From Fragilaria crotonensis (lineage: Eukaryota; Bacillariophyta; Fragilariophyceae; Fragilariales; Fragilariaceae): a DNA stretch of 64,000 nt. Position numbers and translations under genes: made by a program. Positions 22,890-34,707 of the stretch are shown here, in pieces. A model generated the notes under the pieces. That model was given only the letters and a program-made list of their open reading frames with translations, made no database searches and was not told the origin of the DNA. The stretch's first letter is position 1, and each line of letters opens with the position of its first letter. Where the stretch lies: positions 1 through 64,000 of the forward strand of contig JAKSYS010000198.1 of NCBI GenBank assembly GCA_022925895.1, in the 5' to 3' direction.

Positions 22890-24467
22890 ATGGGTTTTAC
22901 GTCGCCCCGTCTAATCCACAGCCTGCTGTTGTTGTTCCTTGTCAACGTCCTTTGTAAATGTTGCTTGGCGTTGTGGTCTCCGTTTGGCGGAAGGCGATCA
23001 TCACATCAACTACCGCCTAGGAGTACTCAGAATTTAATCGAACATCTCGTACGGGGCCCGTCACGAGTTGACAAGGGCGTGTCTGTGGTGGTGGTGTCAC
23101 GCAATGAGTGCGGCATTCAATTGGAACGTTCGTGTGCTACTTCAACTGCTACGATCGACGTGCATCACCATTATCACGCACACAACAACGTCGACAGCGA
23201 GCTTGCCTTTGTGGACCGCACGGAATTTGTGACGCCCCAGTGCGGACTGGAAACGCCAACCGGACGAGCTGTACAAGAATACTTTGCGCGACATGACACT
23301 ACTAGGGCTAGTCACGGCGGGAATTGCCGTCCATGTACATTGCCATCTTTTGAGTCTGACAAAGCAAAAGAAACTGTGTGGAGGAGCTCGCCGTACCTCC
23401 AGACGCTGCCATCTCTGGAGGGATTGAAACATTTGCCGGTGTTTTGGGATGCGCTGTTGCTGGAGGAGCTACAAAATTCGGTTGTCAAAGAGGCAGTACA
23501 GAATCGAAGAAAGGAATGGGAGGATGAGCATAAAATTGTTCTAGCTGCTATTCGAGAGGCTGGCGGGACATCAACGGAGTTTGTCTCGCTGGAAACTTGG
23601 TACTGGGCGAGATCTGTTATTACCTCCAGAGCATTTACTGACCATGCAAGCGGAGAAATTTGCCTTGTTCCATTTATTGACATGCTCAATCACATCAGTG
23701 CTAGTCAAGCTGTCTCACAACGTGACGTTGTCAAGTGCAACTGGGAGATTGATTCGAGTGGCTTTCATTTGCTCATGCCCGATGACGCTCGTATAAAAGA
23801 CGTCGATGCAAAGCAAATTGAAATCTCGTATGGTGATCACAGCAACTCCAACTTTCTCATGAATTACGGTTTCTCAATTTTGGACGACTCTCAACACGCT
23901 TGTGAGAATAAAGCGAAGTTGTCATTGAGTCTTGTGGTTCGCCACGATGTCGATCAGAAAGATATTGAGATTTTGTGGGAGGCAGATGGTCTTGGGGATT
24001 GTCATGACGTGACTCGAGACGTTACAGTTTGCGTCGGCAACCCTGGACCTATCCAATCGGCATTGAGTCTCTGCCGAGTGGCATCAGCCCACGACTCAGA
24101 ACTGAATGCTATGAAATCTCTGTTCTTGAAGAAGGGAGAAGAAACAACACAGACAGATGATGGGTTGGTACCACAAATGGGAGCGACATTGAGTCGATCT
24201 CCCTTTTCAGTGCCCAACGAAATTAGGGCAATGGAACGGCTACAACGAGCTGCAAATGACGACCTCGGCAAGTACAAAACGACTCTCGAAGAAGATGACA
24301 TTCTTTTGCATCGAGGCTTCAGTCGTAGACGGCGATGGTTCGGTCGACACCGAGACTTTCAAAGGCTACGCAATGCCATCATCGTACGGCGAGGAGAAAG
24401 CAAATCATCCGCCACTTTTATAATCTGGCGACACTGGCCTTGCGTCTTTGAGAACATCCGACCTTGA
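22890..24467 (+). CDS. SET-domain lysine methyltransferase (RLSMT/SETD3-like), secretory or plastid leader
   Basis: 525 codons from an ATG at 22890. An N-terminal signal peptide ('LIHSLLLLFLVNVLCKC') is followed by a poorly conserved 100-residue stretch that may contain a frameshift near 23290. The SET core is clear: 'LVPFIDMLNH' near residue 254, the Asn-His motif that binds SAM, and 'QIEISYGDHSNSNFLMNYGFSI' near residue 310. A Rubis-subs-bind-like C-terminal half follows. Family members methylate lysines of Rubisco, aldolase, actin or ribosomal proteins. The leader suggests the plastid or ER system; the substrate is unknown. Near 24400 a one-base shift would replace the last 20 residues by 'QIIRHFYNLATLALRL', a better family C-terminus, so the last exon is probably frameshifted. 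Confidence 0.75.
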   Translation: MGFTSPRLIHSLLLLFLVNVLCKCCLALWSPFGGRRSSHQLPPRSTQNLIEHLVRGPSRVDKGVSVVVVSRNECGIQLERSCATSTATIDVHHHYHAHNNVDSELAFVDRTEFVTPQCGLETPTGRAVQEYFARHDTTRASHGGNCRPCTLPSFESDKAKETVWRSSPYLQTLPSLEGLKHLPVFWDALLLEELQNSVVKEAVQNRRKEWEDEHKIVLAAIREAGGTSTEFVSLETWYWARSVITSRAFTDHASGEICLVPFIDMLNHISASQAVSQRDVVKCNWEIDSSGFHLLMPDDARIKDVDAKQIEISYGDHSNSNFLMNYGFSILDDSQHACENKAKLSLSLVVRHDVDQKDIEILWEADGLGDCHDVTRDVTVCVGNPGPIQSALSLCRVASAHDSELNAMKSLFLKKGEETTQTDDGLVPQMGATLSRSPFSVPNEIRAMERLQRAANDDLGKYKTTLEEDDILLHRGFSRRRRWFGRHRDFQRLRNAIIVRRGESKSSATFIIWRHWPCVFENIRP

Positions 24468-24960
24468 CTTCGAAGCGTACAAGATCATGCTGGCAGCCAC
24501 ACTTGACAATAGTGAACTCCTGATGCTCTAGCGACTTTAGAGTACTCGGCGAAGGCTTGTAGCTAGCTACAGCGTTGCTACACATTATTTGTTACATCCA
24601 TTTCATGGATGCAACTTCGACTATTGTAAACTAGAAACTGTACAGTAGACTGCTACACGTTGCGGAAGCGTTGGTGTGATTCCTGAAAGCCATCTCACAT
24701 GCTTCACATACGGAGCACGGTGCATTGCAAGAATGGTGCCAGTAAATCCTGTACACAGTGTCTCAGAGTCGGTGGTATACCCTGCCAGTAGGCCTCTCCA
24801 CGTGGCGAGCATACGTGACAACTCAAAAAGCGCCAAAAAATGAGCTCGGAAAGACAACGATTCAACTCAACGATCACTTACTTGCCATATTCATGCGTCA
24901 TGCGAGATGTCAAGTCATGATGGCAAGGAAACGATTGCGACTTTGACAGCTCACTCAAGC
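24468..24960. other. Intergenic
   Basis: No gene is supported. It holds the likely 3' end of the SET gene and the promoter of the carboxylesterase. The carboxylesterase frame is open from 24907, but the ATG at 24961 gives a clean signal peptide. Confidence 0.4.
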
Positions 24961-27780
24961 ATGTTGCGACTTCGATATGCCAAAATATCATTCCTGCTCG
25001 TTATATCCACAATTCTTTGTCGAGCTGTCGCCGCCACTGATGAACACGATGACCTTTCGTCCTTTCTTCACGACTTGACTTCCAAAATACCGCGCGGCGG
25101 CGACGAAGACGTCCGGAGCGTCACGACACTCCTCCCCAAGCTTGGAAAAGTCAAGGGAAGGCGTTCCGAGGGGATGGATTTCTTTGGTAACATCCCTTAC
25201 GTGGCGCCCCCGGTTGGCAACCTGCGTTTCGCTCCTCCGGAACCAGTGTCGCCGTGGGCCCCGGCCGTGTTGGACGGCACACAATATGGGCCTGACTGCT
25301 GGCAAGTGAGAGATGTCCACAATTCGTGTAAAAATCCGATGAGTGAGGACTGCTTGACGCTGAACATATTTACCCCCGCCGGACAATTATCTCGAAAGAA
25401 ACTGTTGCCGGTGATGGTTTGGCTTCACGGTGGGGCTTTTCAAATGGGTGGTTCGCACCGTCCAGAATATCAGGGAAAGGCGCTCGTGGAACGTGACCTG
25501 ATTGTTGTGAGCGTCAATTATCGTCTTGGTGCCCTGGGATTTCTGGTAAGCTCGGCCGATGGTCTCTATGGTAACTTTGGCTTGATGGACCAGCGTGCAG
25601 CCTTAGATTTCATATCCACCAATATCCAGCACTTCGGCGGAGATCCTAACCAAGTCACACTCTTTGGAGAGTCAGCGGGGGCAGTCATGATTGGATTGCA
25701 CCTTATGATGGAAGGGGCTGGGACGCTCTTTCACAGAGTCATCATGCAGTCCTTTCCAATGGGATACACCTTTCGTACCCCGACCGTTGCTGACTTTATT
25801 GGGGACGCATTTAAACGAGCAGTCGACTGTCGAGATTTGGGATGCTTACGTACAGAACGTGTCGAAGATTTAATTAAGGTGCAAGCTGGTCTCATGGGTG
25901 TTCCCCGATCTGTTGGCGACTTTTTCACTTGGAGCCCAACCTTGACTCAACTTACCCAAGTGACTATTGGGCCCCAGGGCATTGTGCAGACACCGTTTAG
26001 AACTTCACAATACGTGTTCCGGCATCAGCCTGTCAATTCACAAAAATGGGCAGCTGTCAATGTATCGCAACCTCTTCGACATCTCGACCTCGTCCCCCCT
26101 GATATTCCTATCATCATCGGGTCCAACAAACACGAGGGTGAGATTTTTGTCTACAATGTCTTCCCAGCGCCAATGCCAAAAGCCGTATACTGGATGTTCG
26201 TCGGCGCTCTTTTTCGTGACTCTGCTAGTCGCGTTCTGAAGCACTATCGACAGTATGTCGATCAGGTTGAAATGGATGCAGAGGACTTGGCGCGAAAGCA
26301 AATAGAAGAAGAAGAAAACCGCCAATTTTATTTGGACCATAAAGATCAACTGGAGCGGGAGTACGAGGCTCTCTTGGCCATGAATGCCACCCGAAAGGCT
26401 CAACGTCGATATGACGAAGCGCAAGCTCTGGTAGACACGTGGAGTCGAGGAGGCGGCATCGTAAACTTCACAATGCGACAGATAGAAACGGTAGCAAGAT
26501 TTTTGCCCAATCAACGCGATCCTGATGAAATCGCCAACGAGGACGCAGAGAAGGCTAGGGTACGAGAAGCGAAGCGAATACAACGCCAAAAGATGAAGGC
26601 TTTAAAGGAAGCAGCTAAAGTTGTTGTTGACTACAGACCTGTCATGAGTCGAATCATTGACGACTACCTATTTCGGTGTCCAACTTGGCATTATGCGCAC
26701 ACCATCAGTGGACTTCGAAGAAAATACAAGAGAGAAAAGAATGTATACGTGTATCGTTTCAGCCAACCTACTCACATCCCTGGATACAAGGAATGCTGGG
26801 GCAAATCTTGCCACACTTCCGAACTGCCCTATGTGTTTCAAGCCATGCCGGTGATAAGATCAGACTACTCGACTCTGGGACCAATTGCGCAAAGAGAAGC
26901 ACCCTCGGCTCCGGAATACCCGTACACTGATATCTTGGCTGCCTATCAAGGGGCGGTTGAGGCCTACATAGCAGAGGATTGGCAAAACAGCGGAGTCGAC
27001 GATGATCAGACTCAGGGCAATTACACTTACGCATTTCAACGTATCCTTAGTCACTTCTTCGGTGACTATTTCAAGGAAGACGCCGACGAAGAGATATCGT
27101 CTGATATGTCGGAGCGCTGGACAGCATTTGCGAAGACCGGAGATCCTAACTACGAGGGTAGCAAGGCTACCTGGCTTCCATGGCGGCACCAGCAACGCCG
27201 TTCTGATACTGACTCCCCGGTCGCGTCGGAAGATATGACCTGGCTCTTTGATGGTTATGACGAAGATTGAGCGAAGACGATCGGGATACAGAAGGGAGCG
27301 TGAAAAAATTGTGTGGGCTGATAGCAAGGCTGAAAGAGCCTACAGACGACGCGCTCTAGCCGCGCTGGGTTACGAGGTAGTCGATGAAGACATCTATCGT
27401 ACTGAACTACGCCGTGCGGTACACAAGTCGCACGAGAATGAGCTCGATAAAGCCTTTCTGACTAGTCGTTTTCTGTTCCGCAGTTCCTTACGGCTCGACC
27501 ACGAGCAGGATTTGCGGGATGCAGAAGCTCAAGAGGTACTCCGCATCGCCCAGGAGATGGGGATAATGGGGATCGGACTTGCTGGAGAGCGTTCTTTATC
27601 TGAATGGAACGAAGATTTCTTTCCGGAGATGCTCGAGCTCAAGTGGCCACCTGAAGGTCGCTCTGTAGAAAGGGATTGCACCTGCGACATGTGGGACCGT
27701 ATTCGATGTAAGTGAGCCTGTTCTATCAACATTGGAACTTATGCTGACTAACCATGATTGTAAACTCAGATCGATACTAG
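24961..27780 (+). CDS. Secreted carboxylesterase, type B, with coiled-coil insert; frameshifted tail
   Basis: The signal peptide starts at 24961 ('RLRYAKISFLLVISTILC'). The alpha/beta-hydrolase fold carries 'VWLHGGAF' (oxyanion hole), the nucleophile elbow 'GESAG' (Ser about residue 238), an acid in 'SNKHEGEIF', and a candidate His in 'QPTHIPG' or 'KSCHTSELP'. These enzymes hydrolyse carboxylic esters. An insert of about 130 charged residues (26260-26620; 'RKQIEEEENRQ', 'EKARVREAKRIQRQKMK') is predicted to form coiled coil and is absent from typical members. The first frame stops at 27270 after 'LFDGYDED'. Shifting one base at 'GAAGATTGAG' (about 27268) opens another 145 residues (27248-27715 frame). 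A 62-nt intron (27708-27769) then completes '...CDMWDRIRYRY' and TAG at 27778. The good splice site supports this tail as genuine coding sequence. Confidence 0.85.
27708..27769 (+). other. Intron in the carboxylesterase tail
   Basis: GTAAGT donor, a CTGAC/CTAAC-type branch site near 27745 and a CAG acceptor. Removal gives the last residues YRY and a stop three codons into the next exon. Confidence 0.75.
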
Positions 27781-29485
27781 TCGATGATGTTTGCCCCGGC
27801 GAAGACCCAATCGCGCCCGCGAGCATCATATGGACCACCCCTTGAAGAGGCTGTTATCATGCTCCTACCAAAGAGGCTCTTCGTCGTGCCATTCTTAGGG
27901 GTTTCCAGCGAAGTTCCCTCGATTCACAACGGAATCCTCGACTCGATGGTATGGTGGAGGGAAGGACGAGGGACACGATTTGACTTTCTTGCAACTGCAA
28001 AACTGGCACTAATGACTTTGGGGGAGTTAGGCTCGCGGGATCTGTGCTCTAAACTACGAGGTCGTGGTACCTGGTACGATTCGTATGATTTGTGACTCTA
28101 GGTTATGATAATGCCCAACGAATCCCAAGTTGAAGCGCTCTAGTAGGCTTAAGTGGACCCTTCGATTTTCCTTACATGGACCACAGTTGCGTGGCACGAG
28201 TCGTTTTTGTGGGTCGTCCTCAATTAGAATGACCCAAAGATGCCGCATTCGGCATTCGTGATTGACTCGAGATTCGACTGCCGTTTTGGGGCTTTTTCGC
28301 CCTCCCAATGGGCAGGCAAAAATCCAAGCTGTTTATAAAAGTGTCAAAGTGCTGGTGCGTTTCCGGATGTCCGGTGATTTAATTATTGTAGTCTTTTTGA
28401 TACATGACCGACGATGGTCATCAATGACTGCTCGAGGTGTCTGCTCCCCGCAAAGCTTCTCACACAATCCCTGCAAACGTCTGCGAAATCTCGAGTTATC
28501 CATCAGTTTACTACTATGACGCTACTAACGCTCTCCCAAATGCCTCTGGAGAATGTACCTCTACCTCTGAAAGCCGATTGTATCAGTGCAAGACAAGCAG
28601 AGTCATCAAGCGTATCGGGACCAGCAGACGACCGAGATGCAGTGCTTCTGCAAGCAATAAAAACGGCGGTACCAGAGAAGGGGCTCAAAGCTCCAAGCAT
28701 GATGATGTTGGGCATGAACTCGCGATTGATTCATCTAGATGACGAATCTTTATCGAAATTCAAAGAATACTGCTGAATGACAGAGACCTTCTTCTCTCTT
28801 GGTTGCTGACGCCTAGAGAAGACCAAATGGCGAGTTGTACGCATGGGGCGGCATCCATCGACTCAGAAGCGAATTCTGCCGTGGCTCGAAACGAAGCAAA
28901 AAAGAAGCGCCCCCTGCCTACATGAAGCAGCCAGAGTTCAGTCATGCCATACAACGTTGCCTGGGAAACGCCGCACAGATCCGGTCAGTTTCCAACTGAC
29001 AGCCGTTGTTGATGCCGTTGGGCACAACAATCTAAGAATCATAACTTTTTGTCAATATCACGTTATAAGAGTAGTCAAAAGTTAGGTAAGCTAGACTACT
29101 GTAGGGTGATGTCTCCGATCGCGTTTGGTGAGCTCCAACTGCCAGTTTCGTCGATCCCTCCAGAGTTTCCTCCAACAAGTGCATAATAGTGCAAGACTTC
29201 AACTCGAAAGCCACTCCCTGAATGTCTGTTGAGACGAGGTTCCTGAATTCAGGCTCTTCCTAAATGAAACCGTGTAGAATCTGCGGAGATATGTTTCAAA
29301 GCTCTGGAACCCCCTACCGGGGAAAGTCCGGAAAATGTCGTTACTCCGAGAGTCATTACGTATAAATGATATGAGATATGACACATCGGTAACCTTCACT
29401 GCCGGACTGCCGGTGGTCGAATTGAAATCCAAATCTACCGGACTACCGGTAACAGTAGACCCATACACTGTATGACTATTGAGGC
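27781..29485. other. 1.7 kb without a convincing gene
   Basis: Scattered frames up to 120 codons occur. One at about 28540-28776 (+), 'MPLENVPLPLKADCISARQ', has protein-like composition but no recognisable domain. An adjacent frame at 28800-29000 is similar in character. They may be pieces of one broken gene. TACCGGTA-type words occur at 29430-29460. Confidence 0.3.
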
Positions 29486-29493
29486 CTCGGCAG

Positions 29494-32167
29494 CAGGCCG
29501 TGTTAAACTGGGGTATTTTGCTTTTATTCTGGGGTATTTACCCCAGAACTCGTCTCGAATTCACCCCAGTTTAAAATCACGTAGAATACGTAGGAGCTAG
29601 TATACTACATGTTACGTTTCGGAGGGAAACTCGTGTCGTTGGACTCGTTTATGCTTCAATTGCTGTGCTGGTTCATCAAGCAAGTGTTATCACAAAGAAA
29701 ATGACAACCAAGCAACAAAGCAAGTCTGAAGCCAACCCATTTCCATGAGAAATGGTTGAAGGCTTATGGGCTTCGTGTGACTGCTCGAGATGCTGCAACA
29801 GGCAAGATATGCTCTGTTGAATGCCGATTTTGTCGAGCATTCGGAAAGAAGTCCGTCGTGTTGATGCAGCACGTGCACCGAGAACAAAAATCAAGATGTT
29901 TACAAAGCCGTGGAGGCAAGATCACATGAAGACTCATATGCTTGATCAACATGCACAGAGATTTGAGGAGTATGTCGCCCTTCCTTCAGGGGAAAAGGAG
30001 GCGTTCTTTGATACAACTTCTGTCGGTGCGGCTAAGCAAGCAGTATTAGCTGCAAAGTTCTCCAGGCCAGTTGCCAATGATGCAAGTCTCAATGTTTGGG
30101 TTGACAAGGCTATTGTGGAAGGAATCATTGGCAACATGCTTTTTGATCCCGATGATGACGATACATTGACCAAGGAGCGTTTCATGTCAGTATTCAAAAT
30201 CCAGGAACAGCTCTCTCTTGATGTCGACGAATGTGAAGGAAGAGATGAAGGAGAGGAGCACTATGCTGCTACAGTAGCATCAAAGGTGCATTTACTCTTG
30301 CATCAAAATGATTGCAAGTGGGCTTTCCTTTCGACAAGCATCGAAGGTCATGCAAGACATGAAGGAGACGCTTGGTCTTTCTGCACTTGGATCGATGACA
30401 CCACAAAAGTAAGCAGCTTTGCTCGAGTTGTTTGTGCTGCAAATTTGCAGACTATCTCCGCAATGCTTAAGCGGTCCTGGGCTTTCTCCATTGCGCTTGA
30501 TGGTGGAAACAACAGCGACACCTCGTATCTTGATATCAGGATTCGTATTGTTTCCGCGAATGGTATTTTGTCAATCCTGCACTTGCTTGCCATCCCAATG
30601 CGTGAGCGTCACACCGGAGAACACATGTTTAACCTCACCTCAACTTTGCTTGACAATCTTGTGCCTGATTGGAGGAGTAGAATCATCTCTGTTACTACCG
30701 ATGGAGCCTCAAGCATGACAGGGCAATATCGTGGAGTTGCTTCTCGGCTCAGCAATGTTGCATTGCCAGGCTTCTATCGAGTTTGGTGTGCATTACACCA
30801 GCTTGACCTTGTCTTGCAGCGATTGTATAATGCTTTGTGCGACGACTCTTTTGTTGGCACAGTAACTTCACTTACAGGCCATCTTCGCAGGCAATTCAAT
30901 CTCATCGCAACAATGGGATCCAAGTGTCCTCGATTTGTTAACACTCGCTGGATGTCAATGAGTAAGGTCGTCAAGTGGCTTGTAGCCAACCGAGTGGCTG
31001 TCAATGAACACCTGGCGACCAAAACTGTAAACTGGTTACCCACTGATGCATGGTGGATTGTTGTGTGTTGTTTGAACCGAGTCATGAAGATTGTTGATGT
31101 CGCGATTGTATCTCTTCAAGGACAGCAGCTTCAGGTTTCAACGCAGCGACAAATTCTTGATGGTCTGAAGTTTGACTTATCGAAGCTCAGTGGTTCGGTT
31201 TTGGGACCATTGACAACCGACGAAATCGCTCGATTGAATGAAACACATCCGCCGACAGTTCCATTGTTGATACCTACTCTGGAGGATGCGGCAACAATTC
31301 GAGAAAGTCATGTTTTCAACGGTAAATTTGCTATGAGACTTGACGATGCTCACCATTTCATCGATAATTGTGGTTCCTTTGTCATGGAGCGACTTCAGAA
31401 GTTGTCAGCTCCTGAAGATGGTGGGAACCTATTGGAGTATGCACAAGTCTTGAAGAGTGTTGGTCGTATGTTTGTTGATTTGATCAATGGTGTGGACTCG
31501 ATTCAAGCTGAACGTGATTCATCAAACGCCTCCGCTGACTACTTAGTCCCTCCATCAACGCCTTCTCAACTGCAATTCATGAGCAATCGAGATTTCTCCA
31601 TCTTGCTTCAACAGCAGCGTGAGAGACTTCTTCATACTTGGCAAAGCACTGAGATTGATGCCCTTGAGGAGCAGTTTGACGACATGAAGCAGTTGCTTGC
31701 TCAGGATGCTCGTATCAAGGCAATCATTGAAAACGAAAAGGTGTTGACCTCCTTTGCTGAGGCTTGGGCTCCATTCGACAGCAAGCGATTTGACCCGCTC
31801 AAACTCTTCTTTGGTGGCCTTGCAACTATCTTTCCAGGTACTGCGACAGTGGAGTCTGACTTCTCGTTGATCAATTGGGAGAAGGATGACTATCATTCTA
31901 GTCTCACCGACTTCTCCCTTGAGGGAATCCTACACAGCAAACAGTACTTTGAATTGCTCGGAATAGCCAGCAATCATATGAAGTAGTACTAGTCATGTAG
32001 TCATGATAAACAATTAGATATTAGCATCATCACTTCGCGTCTAGCTACGATAGAAATCAGGCCCCCGATTGATGACCCCGGAATAAACCCCAGAACAAGA
32101 CTCAAATTTACCCCAGAATAAGCTTATTCTGGGGTTTTTGGGGTATACCCCAGTTTAACACGGCCTG
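29494..32167 (+). mobile_element. hAT DNA transposon, near-complete
   Basis: 2,674 bp with terminal inverted repeats of about 23 bp (CAGGCCGTGTTAAACTGGGG...) at 29494 and 32167, flanked by a perfect 8-bp duplication, CTCGGCAG (29486-29493, 32168-32175). Both ends carry repeated GGGGTAT/ACCCCAG words as subterminal motifs. It encodes one hAT transposase on the + strand. The sound TSD suggests a fairly recent insertion, but two frame breaks near the transposase N-terminus make self-mobility doubtful. Confidence 0.93.
29701..31986 (+). pseudogene. hAT transposase, BED finger plus RNase H-like core, two N-terminal frameshifts
   Basis: The ATG at 29701 gives 'MTTKQQSK'. A one-base shift near 29728 leads to 'LKPTHFHEKWLKAYG' and the BED finger cysteines 'VECRFCRAFGK'. 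A second shift near 29850 enters the long frame (29821-31986), which carries the finger histidines ('DHMKTHMLDQH'), 'ALDGGNNSDTSYLDIRI' (first Asp), 'TTDGASSMTG' (second Asp) and 'WCALHQLDLVLQRL'. The hATC-like C-terminus has 'ATVESDFSLINWEKDDY', where the Glu completes the triad. The second family member at 57780 has an unbroken N-terminus that matches and confirms the shifts. The enzyme excises and reinserts the element. Confidence 0.88.
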
Positions 32168-32175
32168 CTCGGCAG

Positions 32176-32450
32176 TCGACAGGGAGGCAAAAAAGTGAAG
32201 GTGGAGTGTATCGTGCAACAGACATTCTTTCTTGTTGTTCCCAAACTCCGCTTCCTCCAAACAAGGTAGGTTTGTTCCTTTGACAAGCAGCATGCTGACT
32301 TGACTCCTGCATCTTGCTGTGTTGCCGATCCCATACCCATGAATATTTAGGCTTCTCGTGAATTGCAATATGTTGTCCAGGCATGATTGATCTACTGCCC
32401 ACCCAGCCATGCCAATAACTCATTGAATTGTCGACACTGATGAGATCTGG
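32176..32450 (-). pseudogene. piggyBac-derived (PGBD-like) transposase fragment
   Basis: The minus strand reads 'DLISVDNSMSYWHG', matching the conserved 'DESMS' catalytic block of algal PGBD/DDE_Tnp_1_7 proteins, here with Glu changed to Asn. With frame changes, 'GNTARCRSQVSMLLVKG' and 'EEAEFGNNKKECLLHDT' follow, equivalent to a conserved piece about 30-60 residues downstream. The fragment ends at the hAT insertion site; its continuation on the other side of the hAT element was not recognised. Confidence 0.5.
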
Positions 32451-33073
32451 TGGTTTGAAATGGTTTTGCTTGTTTTTGGAAATCCATCCTCCACAGCAGC
32501 AAGTCAACAGGAACAGCTGCTGGTGCAAATGTCTCATACATCCTGTATTGTTGCTTGGCTGGTATTCTTGCTCTCTCTGTGTTATGAAAACCACCTTGCT
32601 CCACAAAAATAGTACCAACTGAAAACTGCTGAAAATCAATAATTTAATGCATGTTATGACTCAATTGATCTTTTCCTTGAAAAATTATCTCTATCCCAGA
32701 GGTATTAGGATGCACCCGGGATGAGCATCAAAAAGGCATGACAGGGAACAACCCCCCCCCCCCCCCCCCCCAGAGTGAGCTTGGCATGTCCTTCGCGTGT
32801 GGACCTTTGATCCGTGATCAAATTCCAGTGGTCGAGAGAAATGTACGTCAAAAAAACTGGATACATTGATGTTCATGACACAAATGATCTTGCAGATCCC
32901 ATCGAAGTCTACACCACGAAGGCGAAGGAGACAACGAACTCAAAATGTAACAATCAAACCTTTTAGTCGGGTCCTGCATAGATCGGGGACTTCATAAAGA
33001 GCGGTGCGCGAGAAAAACACCATACATGACCTGAAAGACTTATAAAGGATGTCTAAAAGTATATTCTATGTCA
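32451..33073. other. Intergenic with a 20-base C homopolymer
   Basis: The left part may be further decayed piggyBac sequence. A run of 20 C lies at 32752-32771. No gene is supported. Confidence 0.4.
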
Positions 33074-33871
33074 CTATCGTGTTTGCGTCGTCGGGCTAAC
33101 GCAAGAAGATCCTTCGTTGAGGCTGCCGGTGGTTGCAGTGTCGATCACCCATTTAGGTTGTGGCACACGATTCTGCTTGCATTTGTGTTCCTTGTCCGTA
33201 TCGTCACCCATGACATGTGTGATATCACTTGCTGCTGAAAGCCGCGATCGCCGTTTGTACACGCGCTTGATCGACTGCAGCACCCGCTGAAACAACAAAT
33301 GGGGAGACTTGTTACGATGGTGCCAAAGGGATCGGTGCGCTTGCCGAAAAAACTTGTGTCGCGCCGATGACACCAGAAAGCGCCACCCTCCCTTGCTCCA
33401 CCACCGTGAGGAGTACAGGAATTTGGCAAATGGCAATCCTAATGATTGCAGTAGTGCGAGCGAACATATCTCGATAACGATCCGCGTCACAGTCCCGTGT
33501 GTCCAATCATGAGGAAGACGGTTTTCGGAAAGAGTTGACGTGGGGGCAACGAATGGAACTATTGACTGCGTATACTCGGGGATTGACCAAGATTCTGGGT
33601 GTTTCAACCAAGATTCGGTCGTGTTCTCATAGGCGTCGTTCGTTGGGAACATGGTGTACCCGTTTTCGGCAGTTGGACACGGGGCGAAGGAAGCAGCTCC
33701 TATCAGAAGGAGTAACAAGAATGATGACGCTAAAGCTGGAAGAAAGAAATAATCCCCACGCCGTCCTTCTTTCTCTTCATTGTGTTGCACCAAACGAGGC
33801 AATTGGTAGAATCTCCAATGCTCGAGCATTGATTCTTTCACGGATGTCTTGTCCATCGCGACAATGTTCAT
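33074..33871 (-). CDS. Hypothetical membrane protein, 265 aa
   Basis: An ATG at 33871 opens 265 codons. There are two hydrophobic segments, 'LASSFLLLLLIGAASFA' near residue 50 and 'IVIEICSLALLQSLGL' near residue 132. The second is followed by a strongly basic, aromatic stretch ('RWWSKGGWRFLVSSARHKFFRQAHR') that would sit on the cytosolic side. The last 60 residues are polar. No family is recognised. It is counted as real because of its length, clean start and membrane-protein composition, but it could be chance. Confidence 0.45.
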   Translation of the reverse strand: MNIVAMDKTSVKESMLEHWRFYQLPRLVQHNEEKEGRRGDYFFLPALASSFLLLLLIGAASFAPCPTAENGYTMFPTNDAYENTTESWLKHPESWSIPEYTQSIVPFVAPTSTLSENRLPHDWTHGTVTRIVIEICSLALLQSLGLPFAKFLYSSRWWSKGGWRFLVSSARHKFFRQAHRSLWHHRNKSPHLLFQRVLQSIKRVYKRRSRLSAASDITHVMGDDTDKEHKCKQNRVPQPKWVIDTATTGSLNEGSSCVSPTTQTR

Positions 33872-34707
33872 GATTCTTGTTTTCTATGAACAGTCCAAGT
33901 CCCCTTTGGCTTACATCACCATCAAGCTAGAACAACAGGTTCTTGTTGTGTCAGGACATCCAAACCGAAGTCATATCGGCGATTTAAGATTTGTGGGTAC
34001 CAATACGATCCCACCATTCACAAAGAGTTGATTGGAAGATTGGAAGTCTCGAATCTCGTCAACCCAACGTATGAAACGACGCCGTCATGAGTCGTGATTC
34101 GTGATGTCTATCGACGTCATCCTCAGTGCAATCCAGTAGGACTGCGGTACTGGATACCAGATACTGCAAGTCGACTCACGGGGATTGAGGGCGTGCATCA
34201 CAGGGAGTGGCAGGGGGCAGGCGGGGCGTGTCGGCGTGTCAGGTTCTTCGACGTCGAACGTCAAACCCCCACTATCTTACATACCAGTCTCCATTCGCCA
34301 TTCTCCAGTTACGTGTACTTGGTACTCGGAGTACCGTAGCACTCGAACACTTCGAGACTGACGCGCCAATCTTTTGTGAAACATTCCGAACGAATGTTCT
34401 TGTGACGACGGGACGCAAGACGCAAGACGCAAGCTACAGTTTGCGACTGGTACTCGTACTTCTGTACTTGAACACAGTTACAGGATAATGCAATATTCCG
34501 AGAACAGGGCTACAGTACTTTGATCTTTGAACCAAGGAGTACAGAACACTGTACTGTAGTACTGAGTACAACGTACAATGGTACTGTCATATCTGACTAC
34601 CATGTACTCCAGTACTCGGAGTACTGTCTACTGGCTTTTTGTGGGGATCATTCTCTCCGATGATGTGTCTCGTTCAGCTGCAGACAAAATCAATTCTGAG
34701 ATCCATC
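33872..34707. other. Intergenic, GTACT-rich, upstream of clpP
   Basis: No gene. TACTCGGAGTA occurs exactly at 34323-34333 and 34613-34623, the second 85 bases before the clpP start, among many GTACTNNNGTACT words. It is probably the clpP promoter region. Confidence 0.45.

Noticed and set aside
26038-26589. 183-codon frame on the minus strand
   Set aside because: Lies wholly inside the well-supported carboxylesterase and reads as its shadow.
28414-28776. 120-codon frame with a protein-like second half
   Set aside because: No domain, overlaps another frame of similar length, no splice or start context; left as a possible remnant in the intergenic entry.
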